The position numbers and the translations under genes were made by a program. Below the pieces are notes generated by a model. The model was not told the DNA's origin, made no database searches, and saw only the letters and a program-made list of their open reading frames with translations. 64,000 nucleotides of DNA from Lutibacter sp. A64 (GTDB taxonomy: Bacteria; Bacteroidota; Bacteroidia; Flavobacteriales; Flavobacteriaceae). Where the stretch lies: NCBI RefSeq assembly GCF_022429565.1, contig NZ_CP092487.1, positions 1,397,001 to 1,461,000 of the forward strand, given 5' to 3'. Shown in pieces: positions 9,709 through 18,873 of this stretch (positions are counted from its first letter, which is position 1; each line of letters opens with the position of its first letter).

Positions 9709-9792
9709 ATGAAAATATTGATAAAAATATTACTAAATTCGACAACCGTAAAACTTTAAACTTTTTAACTTTAAAACTTATATTTATCAATA

Positions 9793-11751
9793 ATGCATTT
9801 TAAAAACCCTGAAATTTTATACGCGCTAATATTGCTTATTATACCTATATTAGTACATTTATTTCAGTTGCAACGCTTTGTAAAAATACCTTTTACAAAC
9901 GTAAAATTTTTAAAAAATATTGAGCAACAAACTCGTAAAAGTGCACGTATAAAAAAGTTGTTAATTCTACTAACAAGAATGCTCGCTTTTGCCTGTTTAA
10001 TTTTGGCTTTTGCTCAACCATATTTTTCAGATTTTTCTTCTGATAAAAAATTTGCTACCAACATTTATTTAGACAATTCTTTTAGCATGCAAGCTAAGGG
10101 TGAAAATGGTGAAATATTAAAAAGTACAATTCAAAAAATTATTGAACAAAGCAATTTTTTAACTACAGAATTATCGATCTTTACAAATGATAAAAATTTA
10201 GTAAACTTAGACGCAGAAAATTTAAAAAATGAACTAATAAAACTAAAATACAGTCCTAATAAATTAAATTTATATAGTGCAATATTAAAATTAAGAAGTT
10301 CTATAGACACTAAAAGCAATACTCTAAATAAAAATATTTTAATATCTGATTTTCAAAACATTAATTTAGAAAACACAAATGACATTACAAATGTAGACTC
10401 GTCAATTCATTTTTTAAAAGTCACACCAAAATCTATTTTAAATATTTTTATAGATAGTTTGTTTATAAGCAGTAAGAACACTTCTGAAATTAAACTAAAT
10501 GTTCTTATTAAAAGTACTAAAAACAATTCAGAAAACGTTCCAGTATCATTACTCAATAATTCAAAATTAATTGGAAAAGCAACTGCTAAATTTAATAATT
10601 CTAAAAATGCTAATGTAGAATTTACCATTCCAAATGGCACAGATTTTAATGGTAAAATTTCAATAACCGATACTAATTTAGAATTCGATAACGACTTCTA
10701 TTTCACCCTTTCAAAACCAGAAAAAATAAATGTATTAGCTATTGGAAAATCATCTAATTTTTTATCAAAAATTTATACTAAAAACGAATTTAATTATACT
10801 ACTACTCCACTTCAAAATTTAAATTACAATACAATTCAAAATCAAGATTTAATAATTTTAAATGAACTCGAAGAATTTTCAACTGCATTAATTACAAGTT
10901 TAAAAGAATTCTATTTTAACGGTGGAAATTTAGTTTTAATTCCTTCAGAAAAAACTAGTATTACATCTTACAATTCACTATTACAAAATTTAAATATTGG
11001 CACTATACAAATGCCAATTTCTAAAGAACACAAGATTACAAGTATTAATTATAAGCATCCAATTATTAAAGATGTTTTTGAAAAAAGAATAGACAATTTT
11101 CAATATCCAAAAACCAGTTTACATTTTAAAAATAATTTTAAAAATAGCACCAGTATCTTAAAATTTGACAACAATCAACCTTTTATAACCTCTACTTCAT
11201 CTAAAAATAGTAATTTTTATTGGGTAGCTTCACCTTTAAATAAAGAAATTTCAGACTTTGTACAATCACCGTTAGTAGTTCCAACATTTTATAATTTTGC
11301 TAAAAACAGTGCTAATTTTTCTCAATTATATTACACCATTTCACCCGAAACAAATATTGCTATTAAAGCTTCCTTAAAAAAAGATGCTATTTTAAAAATT
11401 TCTGATGGCAATTCTGAATTTATTCCACTGCAACAAGTTTTACAAAATAAGGTTACCATCTCTTTAGAAAATACCATTTTAAAAAGTGGTATTTACACAG
11501 TCAACAATAAAGAAACACCTATAAAAACAATAGCTTTCAACTATAATAGAGCTGAAAGTGATTTAAACTATCTCGACTTAAATACATTAAAAAATAGCAA
11601 TAAACATATAAAAATTTCTACTTCAGTTTCATCTCTGTTTAATGAAATTAACAATCAACAAAAAATCAATTGGCTTTTTAAGTGGTTTTTAGCTTTTTCT
11701 GTACTATTTTTGTTAATTGAAATGCTGCTATTAAAATATTTCAAAATATGA
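9793..11751 (+). CDS. BatA N-terminal domain membrane protein
   Basis: A 652-residue protein with the BatA (aerotolerance regulator N-terminal) domain: MHFKNPEILYALILLIIPILVHLFQLQ, then IPFTNVKFLK and a second membrane segment near 55-75. The long middle is periplasmic and von Willebrand-like at its start (TNIYLDNSFSMQAKG resembles the DxSxS MIDAS strand). A last membrane helix lies near 630-650. The stop overlaps the next gene by four bases (ATGA), so the two are translationally coupled. This BatA-plus-dihydroorotase pairing is common in flavobacteria; its function is unknown. Confidence 0.85.
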   Translation: MHFKNPEILYALILLIIPILVHLFQLQRFVKIPFTNVKFLKNIEQQTRKSARIKKLLILLTRMLAFACLILAFAQPYFSDFSSDKKFATNIYLDNSFSMQAKGENGEILKSTIQKIIEQSNFLTTELSIFTNDKNLVNLDAENLKNELIKLKYSPNKLNLYSAILKLRSSIDTKSNTLNKNILISDFQNINLENTNDITNVDSSIHFLKVTPKSILNIFIDSLFISSKNTSEIKLNVLIKSTKNNSENVPVSLLNNSKLIGKATAKFNNSKNANVEFTIPNGTDFNGKISITDTNLEFDNDFYFTLSKPEKINVLAIGKSSNFLSKIYTKNEFNYTTTPLQNLNYNTIQNQDLIILNELEEFSTALITSLKEFYFNGGNLVLIPSEKTSITSYNSLLQNLNIGTIQMPISKEHKITSINYKHPIIKDVFEKRIDNFQYPKTSLHFKNNFKNSTSILKFDNNQPFITSTSSKNSNFYWVASPLNKEISDFVQSPLVVPTFYNFAKNSANFSQLYYTISPETNIAIKASLKKDAILKISDGNSEFIPLQQVLQNKVTISLENTILKSGIYTVNNKETPIKTIAFNYNRAESDLNYLDLNTLKNSNKHIKISTSVSSLFNEINNQQKINWLFKWFLAFSVLFLLIEMLLLKYFKI

Positions 11752-13001
11752 ATTTACTTATAAAATCTGCAACTATTATTGACCCAACTAGTCCGTTTCA
11801 TAATAAAAATCAAGATATTTTAATTGAAAACGGAAAAATCTCAAAAATTTCAAACTCTTTAGACAATCCTAAAAACTATAAAGAAATTAAATTAGACAAT
11901 TTACATATTTCTCAAGGTTGGTTTGATACTAGTGTTTGTTTTGGTGAGCCTGGATTTGAAGAACGAGAAACTATAGAGAACGGTTTAAAAACAGCAGCTA
12001 AAAGTGGTTTTACCGCTGTTGCTGTAAACCCTAACACTTATCCAGTTGCCGATAATAAATCTGCCATAGAATTCATAAAAAACAAAGGAACTAATAGTGC
12101 TACAAGCTTATACCCTATTGGAAGCCTAACAAAAAAAACTAAAAGTGAAGATCTTGCTGAATTATTTGATATGCAAAATTCTGGCGCTATAGCTTTTAGC
12201 GATTATAATAAACCAATAGAAAACGCCAATTTATTAAAAATTGCCTTACAATACGCCCAAAATTTTGACGCCTTAGTATTAAGTTTTCCTCAAGACAATT
12301 CTATTGCACAAAATGGCTTGGTAAATGAACATATTAATAGCACCAAACTTGGTTTAAAAGGCACACCCGCTTTAGCTGAAGAATTACAAATTACACGCGA
12401 TTTATATTTATTAGAATATACAGGAGGTAAATTACATATTCCTACAATTTCAACTGCAAAATCTGTAAAACTTATTAAAGAGGCTAAAAAAAATGGACTT
12501 AATGTTAGCTGTAGTGTGGCTGCACATCATTTAGTTTTAACAGACGATGAATTAGTTAACTTTGATTCAAATACCAAAGTTTTACCGCCTTTAAGAACCT
12601 TAAACGATATAAAAGCTTTAAGAAAAGGTGTAAAAGACGGTGTTATAGATATAATTACCAGTGACCACAACCCTATTGATATTGAACATAAAAAAGTAGA
12701 ATACAGTAGCGCCAAATATGGAACTATAGGTTTAGAAAGTTTATTTGGAGCATTAAACAACGTAATTCCTTTAGAAACTTTAATTACCTGTTTAACTACG
12801 AACCCAAAAAACAGATTTGGAATTGAAAAATCTTCAATAAACGAAAATGAAATTGCGAACCTAACACTTTTTAACCCAGAGTTTAAGTATAAATTCACTG
12901 TAAATAACATTTGTTCAATCTCTAAAAATTCCATATTTTTAAATAAAAATATGAATGGAAAAGTTTATGGTATAATTTCAAACAAAAAAGTACTATTATA
13001 A
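11748..13001 (+). CDS. Dihydroorotase-like amidohydrolase lacking metal-ligand histidines
   Basis: A 417-residue class I dihydroorotase homologue, normally the third step of pyrimidine synthesis. The fold is clear (GWFDTSVCFGEPGFEERETI, KSGFTAVAVNPNTYP, FSDYNKPIENANLL, KLHIPTISTAKSV, TSDHNPIDIEHK). However, the metal site is stripped: the usual HxH of DxHxHLREPG is TSV, the later His of the HxED segment is replaced (FPQD), and the His of the HVST segment is absent (PTIST). Only the Asp residues remain. It is therefore probably catalytically inactive, like the PyrC' partner subunits that help aspartate carbamoyltransferase assemble. A functional pyrC should exist elsewhere. Annotation pipelines call it dihydroorotase. 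Confidence 0.85.
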   Translation: MNLLIKSATIIDPTSPFHNKNQDILIENGKISKISNSLDNPKNYKEIKLDNLHISQGWFDTSVCFGEPGFEERETIENGLKTAAKSGFTAVAVNPNTYPVADNKSAIEFIKNKGTNSATSLYPIGSLTKKTKSEDLAELFDMQNSGAIAFSDYNKPIENANLLKIALQYAQNFDALVLSFPQDNSIAQNGLVNEHINSTKLGLKGTPALAEELQITRDLYLLEYTGGKLHIPTISTAKSVKLIKEAKKNGLNVSCSVAAHHLVLTDDELVNFDSNTKVLPPLRTLNDIKALRKGVKDGVIDIITSDHNPIDIEHKKVEYSSAKYGTIGLESLFGALNNVIPLETLITCLTTNPKNRFGIEKSSINENEIANLTLFNPEFKYKFTVNNICSISKNSIFLNKNMNGKVYGIISNKKVLL

Positions 13002-13040
13002 TTTAATATATTTACACAACTAAAATTTAAAAATTAAGAA

Positions 13041-13367
13041 ATGCAAAATCAAACAGTAAACGAAGGAAAAACAACCGCAATTATTAGCTACATTACTTGG
13101 ATAGGTACTTTAATTGCTTTTATTATGAATAATAGCAAAAAAAATACTTTTGCAGCTTTCCATATTAGACAAATGATCGGATTAAGTATTTTTTCTCTAA
13201 TAAATGGATTTGTTATTGGCCGTTTTCTTGGTGTATGGGCTTCAGGGGCAGTAGGTATTGCGTTATTTGTTCTTTGGATTATTGGATTTATTGGAGCAAT
13301 ACAAGGTGAAGAAAAAAAAGTACCTTTAGTTGGAGACTTATTTCAAGACTGGTTTAAAGGAATTTAA
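13041..13367 (+). CDS. Small multi-pass membrane protein (DUF4870/Tic20-like)
   Basis: A 108-residue protein with three or four hydrophobic segments (about 13-30, 46-62, 68-92). The layout TAIISYITWIGTLIAFIMN then FAAFHIRQMIGLS is the DUF4870/Tic20-like pattern of small inner-membrane proteins with no assigned function. It lies 40 bases after the dihydroorotase-like gene and ends at a strong terminator, so it may be the last gene of that operon. Confidence 0.75.
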   Translation: MQNQTVNEGKTTAIISYITWIGTLIAFIMNNSKKNTFAAFHIRQMIGLSIFSLINGFVIGRFLGVWASGAVGIALFVLWIIGFIGAIQGEEKKVPLVGDLFQDWFKGI

Positions 13368-13389
13368 TATTTATTGAATAACATATTAT

Positions 13390-13418
13390 AAAGTCGCGCC
13401 TTAAAAAGCGCGACTTTT
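13390..13418 (+). terminator. Intrinsic terminator
   Basis: Ten-bp stem aaagtcgcgc/gcgcgacttt with an eight-base loop and a following T-rich tract. This GC stem is conspicuous in such AT-rich DNA. It lies 11 bases before the next start codon. Confidence 0.88.
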
Positions 13419-13429
13419 ATTTTAGCATT

Positions 13430-14083
13430 ATGGAGAAATTAACACTACAATATATCTCAAGAGAACCAAATACAGTTACAGAAAAAACTTCGCTTTTAAT
13501 ACTTTTACACGGTTATGGCAGTAATGAAGAAGATTTATTTTCATTTGCTACTGAATTACCTGAAGATTTAATAATTGTTAGCGCTCGCGCACCACAAAAT
13601 TTAGGTTTTGGAAGCTATGCTTGGTACACTATAAATTTTACTGCAGATGCCGGTAAATTTTCAGACATACCAGAAGCGCTAGAAGCCAGAGAATTAATTG
13701 CCACGTTTATTGATGAAGTTCAAAATAAATATAAAATTTCACCTGAAAAAACATTTTTACTAGGCTTTAGTCAAGGTACAATTTTAAGCTATTCAGTTGC
13801 TTTAAATTATCCTGAAAAAGTTCAAAAAATAATTGCTTTAAGCGGTTATATTATACCAGATTTATTACCTTCAAATATAGAAGATAAAGATTATAGCAAG
13901 TTAGATTTCTTTATCTCTCACGGAAGCGTAGATCAAGTAATTCCTTTAGAATGGGCAAATAAAGCTCCTGATTTTTTAAATCATTTAAACATTAAAAACA
14001 GCTTTCAAGAATATCAAGTAGGACATGGTGTTGCCCCTAATAACTTTTTCGATTTTAAACAATGGATTGAAGAAAGGCTTTAG
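13430..14083 (+). CDS. Carboxylesterase/phospholipase-family alpha/beta hydrolase
   Basis: A 217-residue alpha/beta hydrolase of the YpfH/carboxylesterase-2 group. Catalytic triad: Ser114 in GFSQG, Asp167 in SVDQVIP and His198 in VGHGV; the oxyanion region is LLHGYGSNEEDLF near 25-37. No signal peptide, so cytoplasmic. It starts 11 bases after a strong terminator and has no partner that reveals its substrate. Confidence 0.88.
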   Translation: MEKLTLQYISREPNTVTEKTSLLILLHGYGSNEEDLFSFATELPEDLIIVSARAPQNLGFGSYAWYTINFTADAGKFSDIPEALEARELIATFIDEVQNKYKISPEKTFLLGFSQGTILSYSVALNYPEKVQKIIALSGYIIPDLLPSNIEDKDYSKLDFFISHGSVDQVIPLEWANKAPDFLNHLNIKNSFQEYQVGHGVAPNNFFDFKQWIEERL

Positions 14084-14123
14084 TTTATTAATTTTTTAAA
14101 CGTTTATTTTTAATAATAAAAGA

Positions 14124-14981
14124 ATGAATACATTAAATAACATATTAAATTTTGAAGTTTTTAGTATTGGAGACACTACTGTGAAAATCTCAAAATTGGT
14201 AATTATAGTACTCACTATTTTTATTATAAAAATCCTTTTATGGGTTATAAAAAAAGCACTTTTCCGTAAACATACAATAACTACACTAGATACCGGAACA
14301 TCGTACGCTATTTATCAAATTATAAAATACATTTTATATGTGGCAGCTATTGGCTTTATACTTGAAAATTTTGGTATAAAAGTCACTTTATTATTAGCCG
14401 GATCTGCCGCTTTACTAGTTGGTGTTGGGTTAGGATTGCAACAAACATTTAACGACATAGTTTCTGGTTTTATATTGCTTACCGAAAGATCTATTAAAAT
14501 AAACGATGTTTTAGAGGTTGATAATGAAGTTGTAAAAATTGAAAGCATTGGTTTAAGAACTTCTAAAGCATTAGATAGAGATGATATTTCAATTATAATC
14601 CCTAATTCTTTAATAACCACAAGTAAAGTAATTAATTGGAGCCATCAATCTCAAAAAACAAGATTTAAAATTGATGTACGTGTAGCTTATGGCAGTGATG
14701 TTGATTTGGTTCTAAAAATTTTAGAAGAAAGTGCATTTGAACATCCAGAAGTTTTTAACAGAAAATTAATAGAAGCAAGATTAATTAATTTCGGCTACTC
14801 ATCTTTAGATCTTCAATTGTTATTTTTTAGTAAAAATGTTTTTAGAATTGAGAGAACTAAAAGTGGAATACGAAAAATTATTAATAGAAAATTTGCCGAA
14901 AACAACATTAAAATTCCATTTCCACAAATGGATGTGCATTTTAAATCTAACAATTCTGAAAATCAAATAGATAAAACATAA
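14124..14981 (+). CDS. Mechanosensitive ion channel, MscS family
   Basis: A 285-residue small-conductance mechanosensitive channel of minimal architecture. Three membrane helices (about 25-45, 60-82, 88-108) are followed by the pore/TM3b sequence VGVGLGLQQTFNDIVSGF, the beta domain (ILLTERSIKINDVLEV...IPNS) and the C-terminal alpha/beta vestibule. It would open under membrane tension to release solutes in hypo-osmotic shock. It converges with the hotdog gene with only six bases between the stops. Confidence 0.93.
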   Translation: MNTLNNILNFEVFSIGDTTVKISKLVIIVLTIFIIKILLWVIKKALFRKHTITTLDTGTSYAIYQIIKYILYVAAIGFILENFGIKVTLLLAGSAALLVGVGLGLQQTFNDIVSGFILLTERSIKINDVLEVDNEVVKIESIGLRTSKALDRDDISIIIPNSLITTSKVINWSHQSQKTRFKIDVRVAYGSDVDLVLKILEESAFEHPEVFNRKLIEARLINFGYSSLDLQLLFFSKNVFRIERTKSGIRKIINRKFAENNIKIPFPQMDVHFKSNNSENQIDKT

Positions 14982-14987
14982 TTTTTA

Positions 14988-15389
14988 TTATTTTTTTAAA
15001 ACATGATTTTCTAAAGAAAAACAAACAAATTCACCTTCAAAAACCTTTACATTATCTTCATTTAAAACTGAAACTTCAATTACAGATTTTACTTCATTTA
15101 TTTGTTCTTTATACACAGCTGTAGCTTCTAAAATATTTCCTAAAACTGTTGGCTTTATAAATTTTACTTCAGCTTTTCCTAAAACTACATTTGGTTTATT
15201 AATTAAAACCATTGCCGCATAATCTGCTAGACCAAAAGTAAAACTCCCGTGAGAAAGTCCAAAATTATCAACCACCATTTCATCTGTAATTTTTAATTGA
15301 ACTATGGCTTTTGTTTTTTCAATCGAAATTACTTTTCCAATAAATTTTTCAGATGCTTTTAAATGGGTATTTTGAGAAATTACATTCAT
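14988..15389 (-). CDS. Hotdog-fold thioesterase-like protein
   Basis: A 133-residue single hotdog domain. The helix region NFGLSHGSFTFGLADYAAMVL and the strand GKAEVKFIKPTVLGNILEATA are typical of acyl-CoA thioesterases, with Asp in the central helix as the probable catalytic acid. Substrate unknown. A CAAATTTA at 15396-15403 (TAAATTTG on this strand) is a candidate -7 element, which would leave a leader of only a few bases. Confidence 0.75.
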   Translation of the reverse strand: MNVISQNTHLKASEKFIGKVISIEKTKAIVQLKITDEMVVDNFGLSHGSFTFGLADYAAMVLINKPNVVLGKAEVKFIKPTVLGNILEATAVYKEQINEVKSVIEVSVLNEDNVKVFEGEFVCFSLENHVLKK

Positions 15390-15593
15390 TTTTCACAAAT
15401 TTATGATTACAAAATTAAGGTGTTTTTACTTTAGAAACATTCTATATAATGCTTTTACAAGATGTTTTTAATTATATTTTAAAACACATTATATTAAGCA
15501 TTTAACCTACAAAATCTTATTTATTTTTAAATTAAAAAGAAAAAAATAATTTTACATTGTATTTTTTTTAATAAATTGTTCAAAAAATAGAAA

Positions 15594-16337
15594 ATGATCG
15601 TTTTAGGAATTGATATTGGAGGTACAGGAATAAAAGGTGCTTTAGTAGATACAAAAACTGGAAATTTAACTACAGAAAGGCATAGAATTGCTACTCCAAA
15701 ACCTGCAAAACCAGAAAAAGTTGCTAAAACAATTCAAAAAATGATTAACCATTTCGAATGGGATGGACCTGTTGGTTGTGGTTTCCCTACACCTCTACAA
15801 CATGGTAAATGCCTTACTGGAGGAAATCTTCATGAAGATTGGAAAGGCACACAGGTTGATTTAGTTTTTTCGGAAAAAACAGGAAATGAATACTCCATTG
15901 TAAATGATGCAGATGCAGCTGGTTTAGCCGAAATGAGTTTTGGGGCTGGAAAAGATAAAAAAGGAACTGTTATTATGATTACTTTAGGTACAGGAATAGG
16001 TTCTGGAGTATTTTTAGATGGAAAATTATTACCTAATACTGAATTAGGACATGTACTTTATAAAAATGGTGAAGTTTTTGAGAAATACGCTGCAGACTCC
16101 GTTAGAAAAAGCGAGAAGCTAAATAGAAAAGAATGGGGTAAAAGATTAAATAAATACTTTAAACATATAGATTTAATCCTTTCTCCAGATTTATTTATTG
16201 TAGGTGGCGGTGCTAGTAAAAAACTAGGGAAATTTGTAAATCATATAAAAATTGATACTCCTATTGTAGCTGCCGAAGCTGAAAACGAAGCCGGGATTAT
16301 TGGAGCTGCAATGGCTGCTAACTTTCAAATTAAATAA
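15594..16337 (+). CDS. ppgK: Polyphosphate glucokinase (ROK family)
   Basis: A 247-residue ROK-fold kinase. It has the phosphate-1 motif LGIDIGGTGIKGALVD (4-19), catalytic Asp105 in VNDADAAG, and ITLGTGIGSGVFLDG. It lacks the zinc-binding CxCGxxGCxE motif of ordinary ROK glucokinases and has the LGHVLYKNGE...EKYAADSVRK region of polyphosphate glucokinases, which use polyP to phosphorylate glucose. Its last eight bases overlap the end of the convergent DUF58 gene. Confidence 0.85.
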   Translation: MIVLGIDIGGTGIKGALVDTKTGNLTTERHRIATPKPAKPEKVAKTIQKMINHFEWDGPVGCGFPTPLQHGKCLTGGNLHEDWKGTQVDLVFSEKTGNEYSIVNDADAAGLAEMSFGAGKDKKGTVIMITLGTGIGSGVFLDGKLLPNTELGHVLYKNGEVFEKYAADSVRKSEKLNRKEWGKRLNKYFKHIDLILSPDLFIVGGGASKKLGKFVNHIKIDTPIVAAEAENEAGIIGAAMAANFQIK

Positions 16338-17661
16338 ATCCCTTAGCTTTAAATTCTAAGTATTTATTAATAACGTTAACTGTTAAATTTTTGGGCTTTG
16401 TAAGTATTCCATAAATACCATTACGCTCTAATTCTTTAACAATCAATCTTTTTTCATAGGCAAATTTTTCTGCAATTGTTTTATGATAAATAGTTTGCAA
16501 ATCTTCTGCATCTTCTTGAATTAAAATATCTAATTCTGTATTTTCAAAAAATACAACAACTAATAAGTGATATTTAGCAATGGCTTTTAAAAATGGCAAT
16601 TGACGCTTTAAAGATGAAATATGCTCAAAGTTTGTATATAAAATTAACAAACTACGCTGCGTAACTTTTCGTTTAATTACAGCATACAAATATCCAAAAT
16701 CTGCATCGTTATATTTAGTAGTTATGTTATATAAAGCTTCATTTATAACATTTAAATGTGTTTTTTTATTACTTGCAGCTACTATTGTATCTACTTTTTT
16801 AGCAAAAGTTATTAAACCTGCTTTGTCATTTTTCCTAAGGGCAATATTAGAGAAAGCCAAGGCAGAATTTATAGCATAATCCAATAGTTTTAATTCTTCA
16901 AAAGGCATTTTCATCACTCTACCTAAATCTATAATAGAATAAATAGGTTGCGATTTCTCGTCTTGATATTGATTAACCATTAACTGAGAATGCTTAGCTG
17001 TGGCTTTCCAATTTATTGTTCTAACATCATCTCCTGCTATGTAATTTTTAATTTGTTCAAATTCTAAGGTATGTCCTATTTTCCTTATTTTTTTTAATCC
17101 GAATGCTGTTAAACGGTTGCTCATTGCTAAAAATTCATATTTTTTCATTTGAATATAAGATGGATATACAGCAACCATTTCATTTTCTTGAAATTTAAAG
17201 CGTCTGGCAATAATTTTTAAAGGTGAAGATACAAAAATATTTAAATTACCAAAATGATATTCTCCACGTTCTACAGGAATAACTTCATATTCGAAATTAT
17301 AATTTTCTTGCGATTTTAGATTTGCAATATGTTCAAAATCTCTTTTTTGAAATTGATTTGGTAATTCATCAATTATTTTAGCTTCAATATTAAATGCATA
17401 CTTATTATTTATAGTTATTGAAATTGGATTTTCATCTGAATTAGAAAACTTTTCAGTTAAAATTCTACGTGCATCAATTCCTTTTTTAGAATTAAATAAC
17501 AATATTAAATCACTAAAAAGCAAGGCTGCAATAATAGTTACTAAAATCCAAGCCAAGCTATACAATATTGGTAGCCAAAAAGAAACCAAAAATAACGCTG
17601 AAATAATGCTTATGTAAACAAAAAAACGTTGATGTATGTATATGCTTTTAATAATTTTCAA
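16330..17661 (-). CDS. DUF58 domain membrane protein
   Basis: A 443-residue protein with two N-terminal membrane helices (about 12-50), a beta-rich segment, and the DUF58/vWA-like region containing GDDVRTINWKATAKHSQLMVNQY (the DxRxInWxxtAr motif). DUF58 proteins partner MoxR ATPases, and the MoxR gene lies upstream on the same strand, though 228 bases separate them. It closes the membrane cluster that begins at 22662. Its 3' end overlaps the convergent ppgK by eight bases. Confidence 0.9.
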   Translation of the reverse strand: MKIIKSIYIHQRFFVYISIISALFLVSFWLPILYSLAWILVTIIAALLFSDLILLFNSKKGIDARRILTEKFSNSDENPISITINNKYAFNIEAKIIDELPNQFQKRDFEHIANLKSQENYNFEYEVIPVERGEYHFGNLNIFVSSPLKIIARRFKFQENEMVAVYPSYIQMKKYEFLAMSNRLTAFGLKKIRKIGHTLEFEQIKNYIAGDDVRTINWKATAKHSQLMVNQYQDEKSQPIYSIIDLGRVMKMPFEELKLLDYAINSALAFSNIALRKNDKAGLITFAKKVDTIVAASNKKTHLNVINEALYNITTKYNDADFGYLYAVIKRKVTQRSLLILYTNFEHISSLKRQLPFLKAIAKYHLLVVVFFENTELDILIQEDAEDLQTIYHKTIAEKFAYEKRLIVKELERNGIYGILTKPKNLTVNVINKYLEFKAKGFI

Positions 17662-17790
17662 TTGTTTTATTTTTAATTTTCAACTTTTTAAATATTATTT
17701 TATTCGTCTTTACTAAGAGTAAAACACGAAGTAATCTGTTGTTCATAAATACAAACTATTTTTTATTTTAAACATTGAACTTTTTAATAA

Positions 17791-17849
17791 TGAGATTGCC
17801 GCAGTCGTGTTTTTCATTACATTTCAAACACTTCTTGGCAAAGACGTGT
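17791..17849. repeat. Degenerate intergenic repeat-like sequence
   Basis: Sequence beginning gagattgccgcagtcgt and ending cttggcaaagacgt, between the MoxR and DUF58 genes. From memory it resembles the REP-like intergenic sequences of Bacteroidota that read tgagattgcc...gcaatgacg. It is followed at 17860-17890 by ctttcaactt-type low-complexity DNA. Copy number could not be checked. Confidence 0.35.
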
Positions 17850-17889
17850 AAAATTTAATCTTTCAACTTCCAGACTTTTCAACTTTTAA

Positions 17890-18873
17890 CTATCTAGGAA
17901 CTTCAACTGATTGAACAATCATTTCAATAACTTTATCTGTAGTTAAACCTTCCATTTCGCGCTCTGGAGTTAAAATTAATCGATGGCGTAATACAGGAAA
18001 TATAACTTTTTTAATATCTTCTGGAATTACAAAATCGCGTCCGTTTATTGCTGCATACGCCTTAGATGCATTTAAAATTGCAATACTTGCTCTAGGTGAA
18101 CCACCTAAATACAAATGTGGATGGTTACGTGTTTTTGTAATTATTTGAGCTATATACCGCATAATTTTTTCTTCAACCAACACTTCAAATACCTTGTTTT
18201 TATACTCTAATAAATCAGCTTCAGAAAGTAATGACGTAATTAGATTTTGTGGCAACGTTCCTTTTCTATCTTGATGTGATTTTAGAATTAAAATCTCTTC
18301 ATCTAAATTAGGATAACCAACATCTATTTTAAATAAAAATCGGTCTAATTGCGCTTCTGGTAGCGCATAAGTTCCCTCCTGCTCAATTGGATTTTGTGTT
18401 GCTAACACCATAAATGGAGGTTTCATTTTATAGGTGGTTCCATCAATAGAAATTTGACGTTCTTCCATAACTTCAAACAAAGCAGCTTGTGTTTTTGCTG
18501 GAGCTCTATTTATTTCATCTATTAAAACTAAGTTAGAAAAAATAGGGCCTTCTCTAAATTCAAATTCAGAATTTTTCATATTTAAAACCGAAGTTCCTAA
18601 CACATCACTTGGCATTAAATCTGGCGTAAATTGTAATCTACTAAAACCAGTATCTATAGTTTTTGCTAACAATTTAGCTGTAATTGTTTTTGCTACGCCT
18701 GGCACACCTTCAATAAGTACATGACCATCAGCCAATAATGCAACAATTAATAAATCTATAAAATTTTCTTGACCTACAATAATTTTACCTAATTCTGCTT
18801 TAATTTGAATTACTGCATTTTTTAATTTTTCTAAATCTATTCTATTTTCAAAATTCAAATCGTTATTTTCCAT
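17890..18873 (-). CDS. MoxR-family AAA+ ATPase
   Basis: A 327-residue MoxR ATPase. Walker A is GVPGVAKT near 58-65, Walker B VLIDEINRAPAKTQAALFEVMEE, sensor 1 FMVLATQNPIEQEGTY and the C-terminal lid with GGSPRASIAIL. MoxR ATPases act as chaperones that activate vWA-domain partners, here probably the DUF58 protein. The start codon overlaps the end of the DUF4350 gene by 11 bases, so it is translationally coupled within the cluster. Confidence 0.95.
   Translation of the reverse strand: MENNDLNFENRIDLEKLKNAVIQIKAELGKIIVGQENFIDLLIVALLADGHVLIEGVPGVAKTITAKLLAKTIDTGFSRLQFTPDLMPSDVLGTSVLNMKNSEFEFREGPIFSNLVLIDEINRAPAKTQAALFEVMEERQISIDGTTYKMKPPFMVLATQNPIEQEGTYALPEAQLDRFLFKIDVGYPNLDEEILILKSHQDRKGTLPQNLITSLLSEADLLEYKNKVFEVLVEEKIMRYIAQIITKTRNHPHLYLGGSPRASIAILNASKAYAAINGRDFVIPEDIKKVIFPVLRHRLILTPEREMEGLTTDKVIEMIVQSVEVPR

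Noticed and set aside
9458-9790. Minus-strand 110-residue reading frame over yoeB
   Set aside because: It is the antisense shadow of the toxin gene, without promoter, signal or family features.
12527-12934. Minus-strand 135-residue frame inside the dihydroorotase-like gene
   Set aside because: Shadow frame within a strongly supported gene on the other strand.
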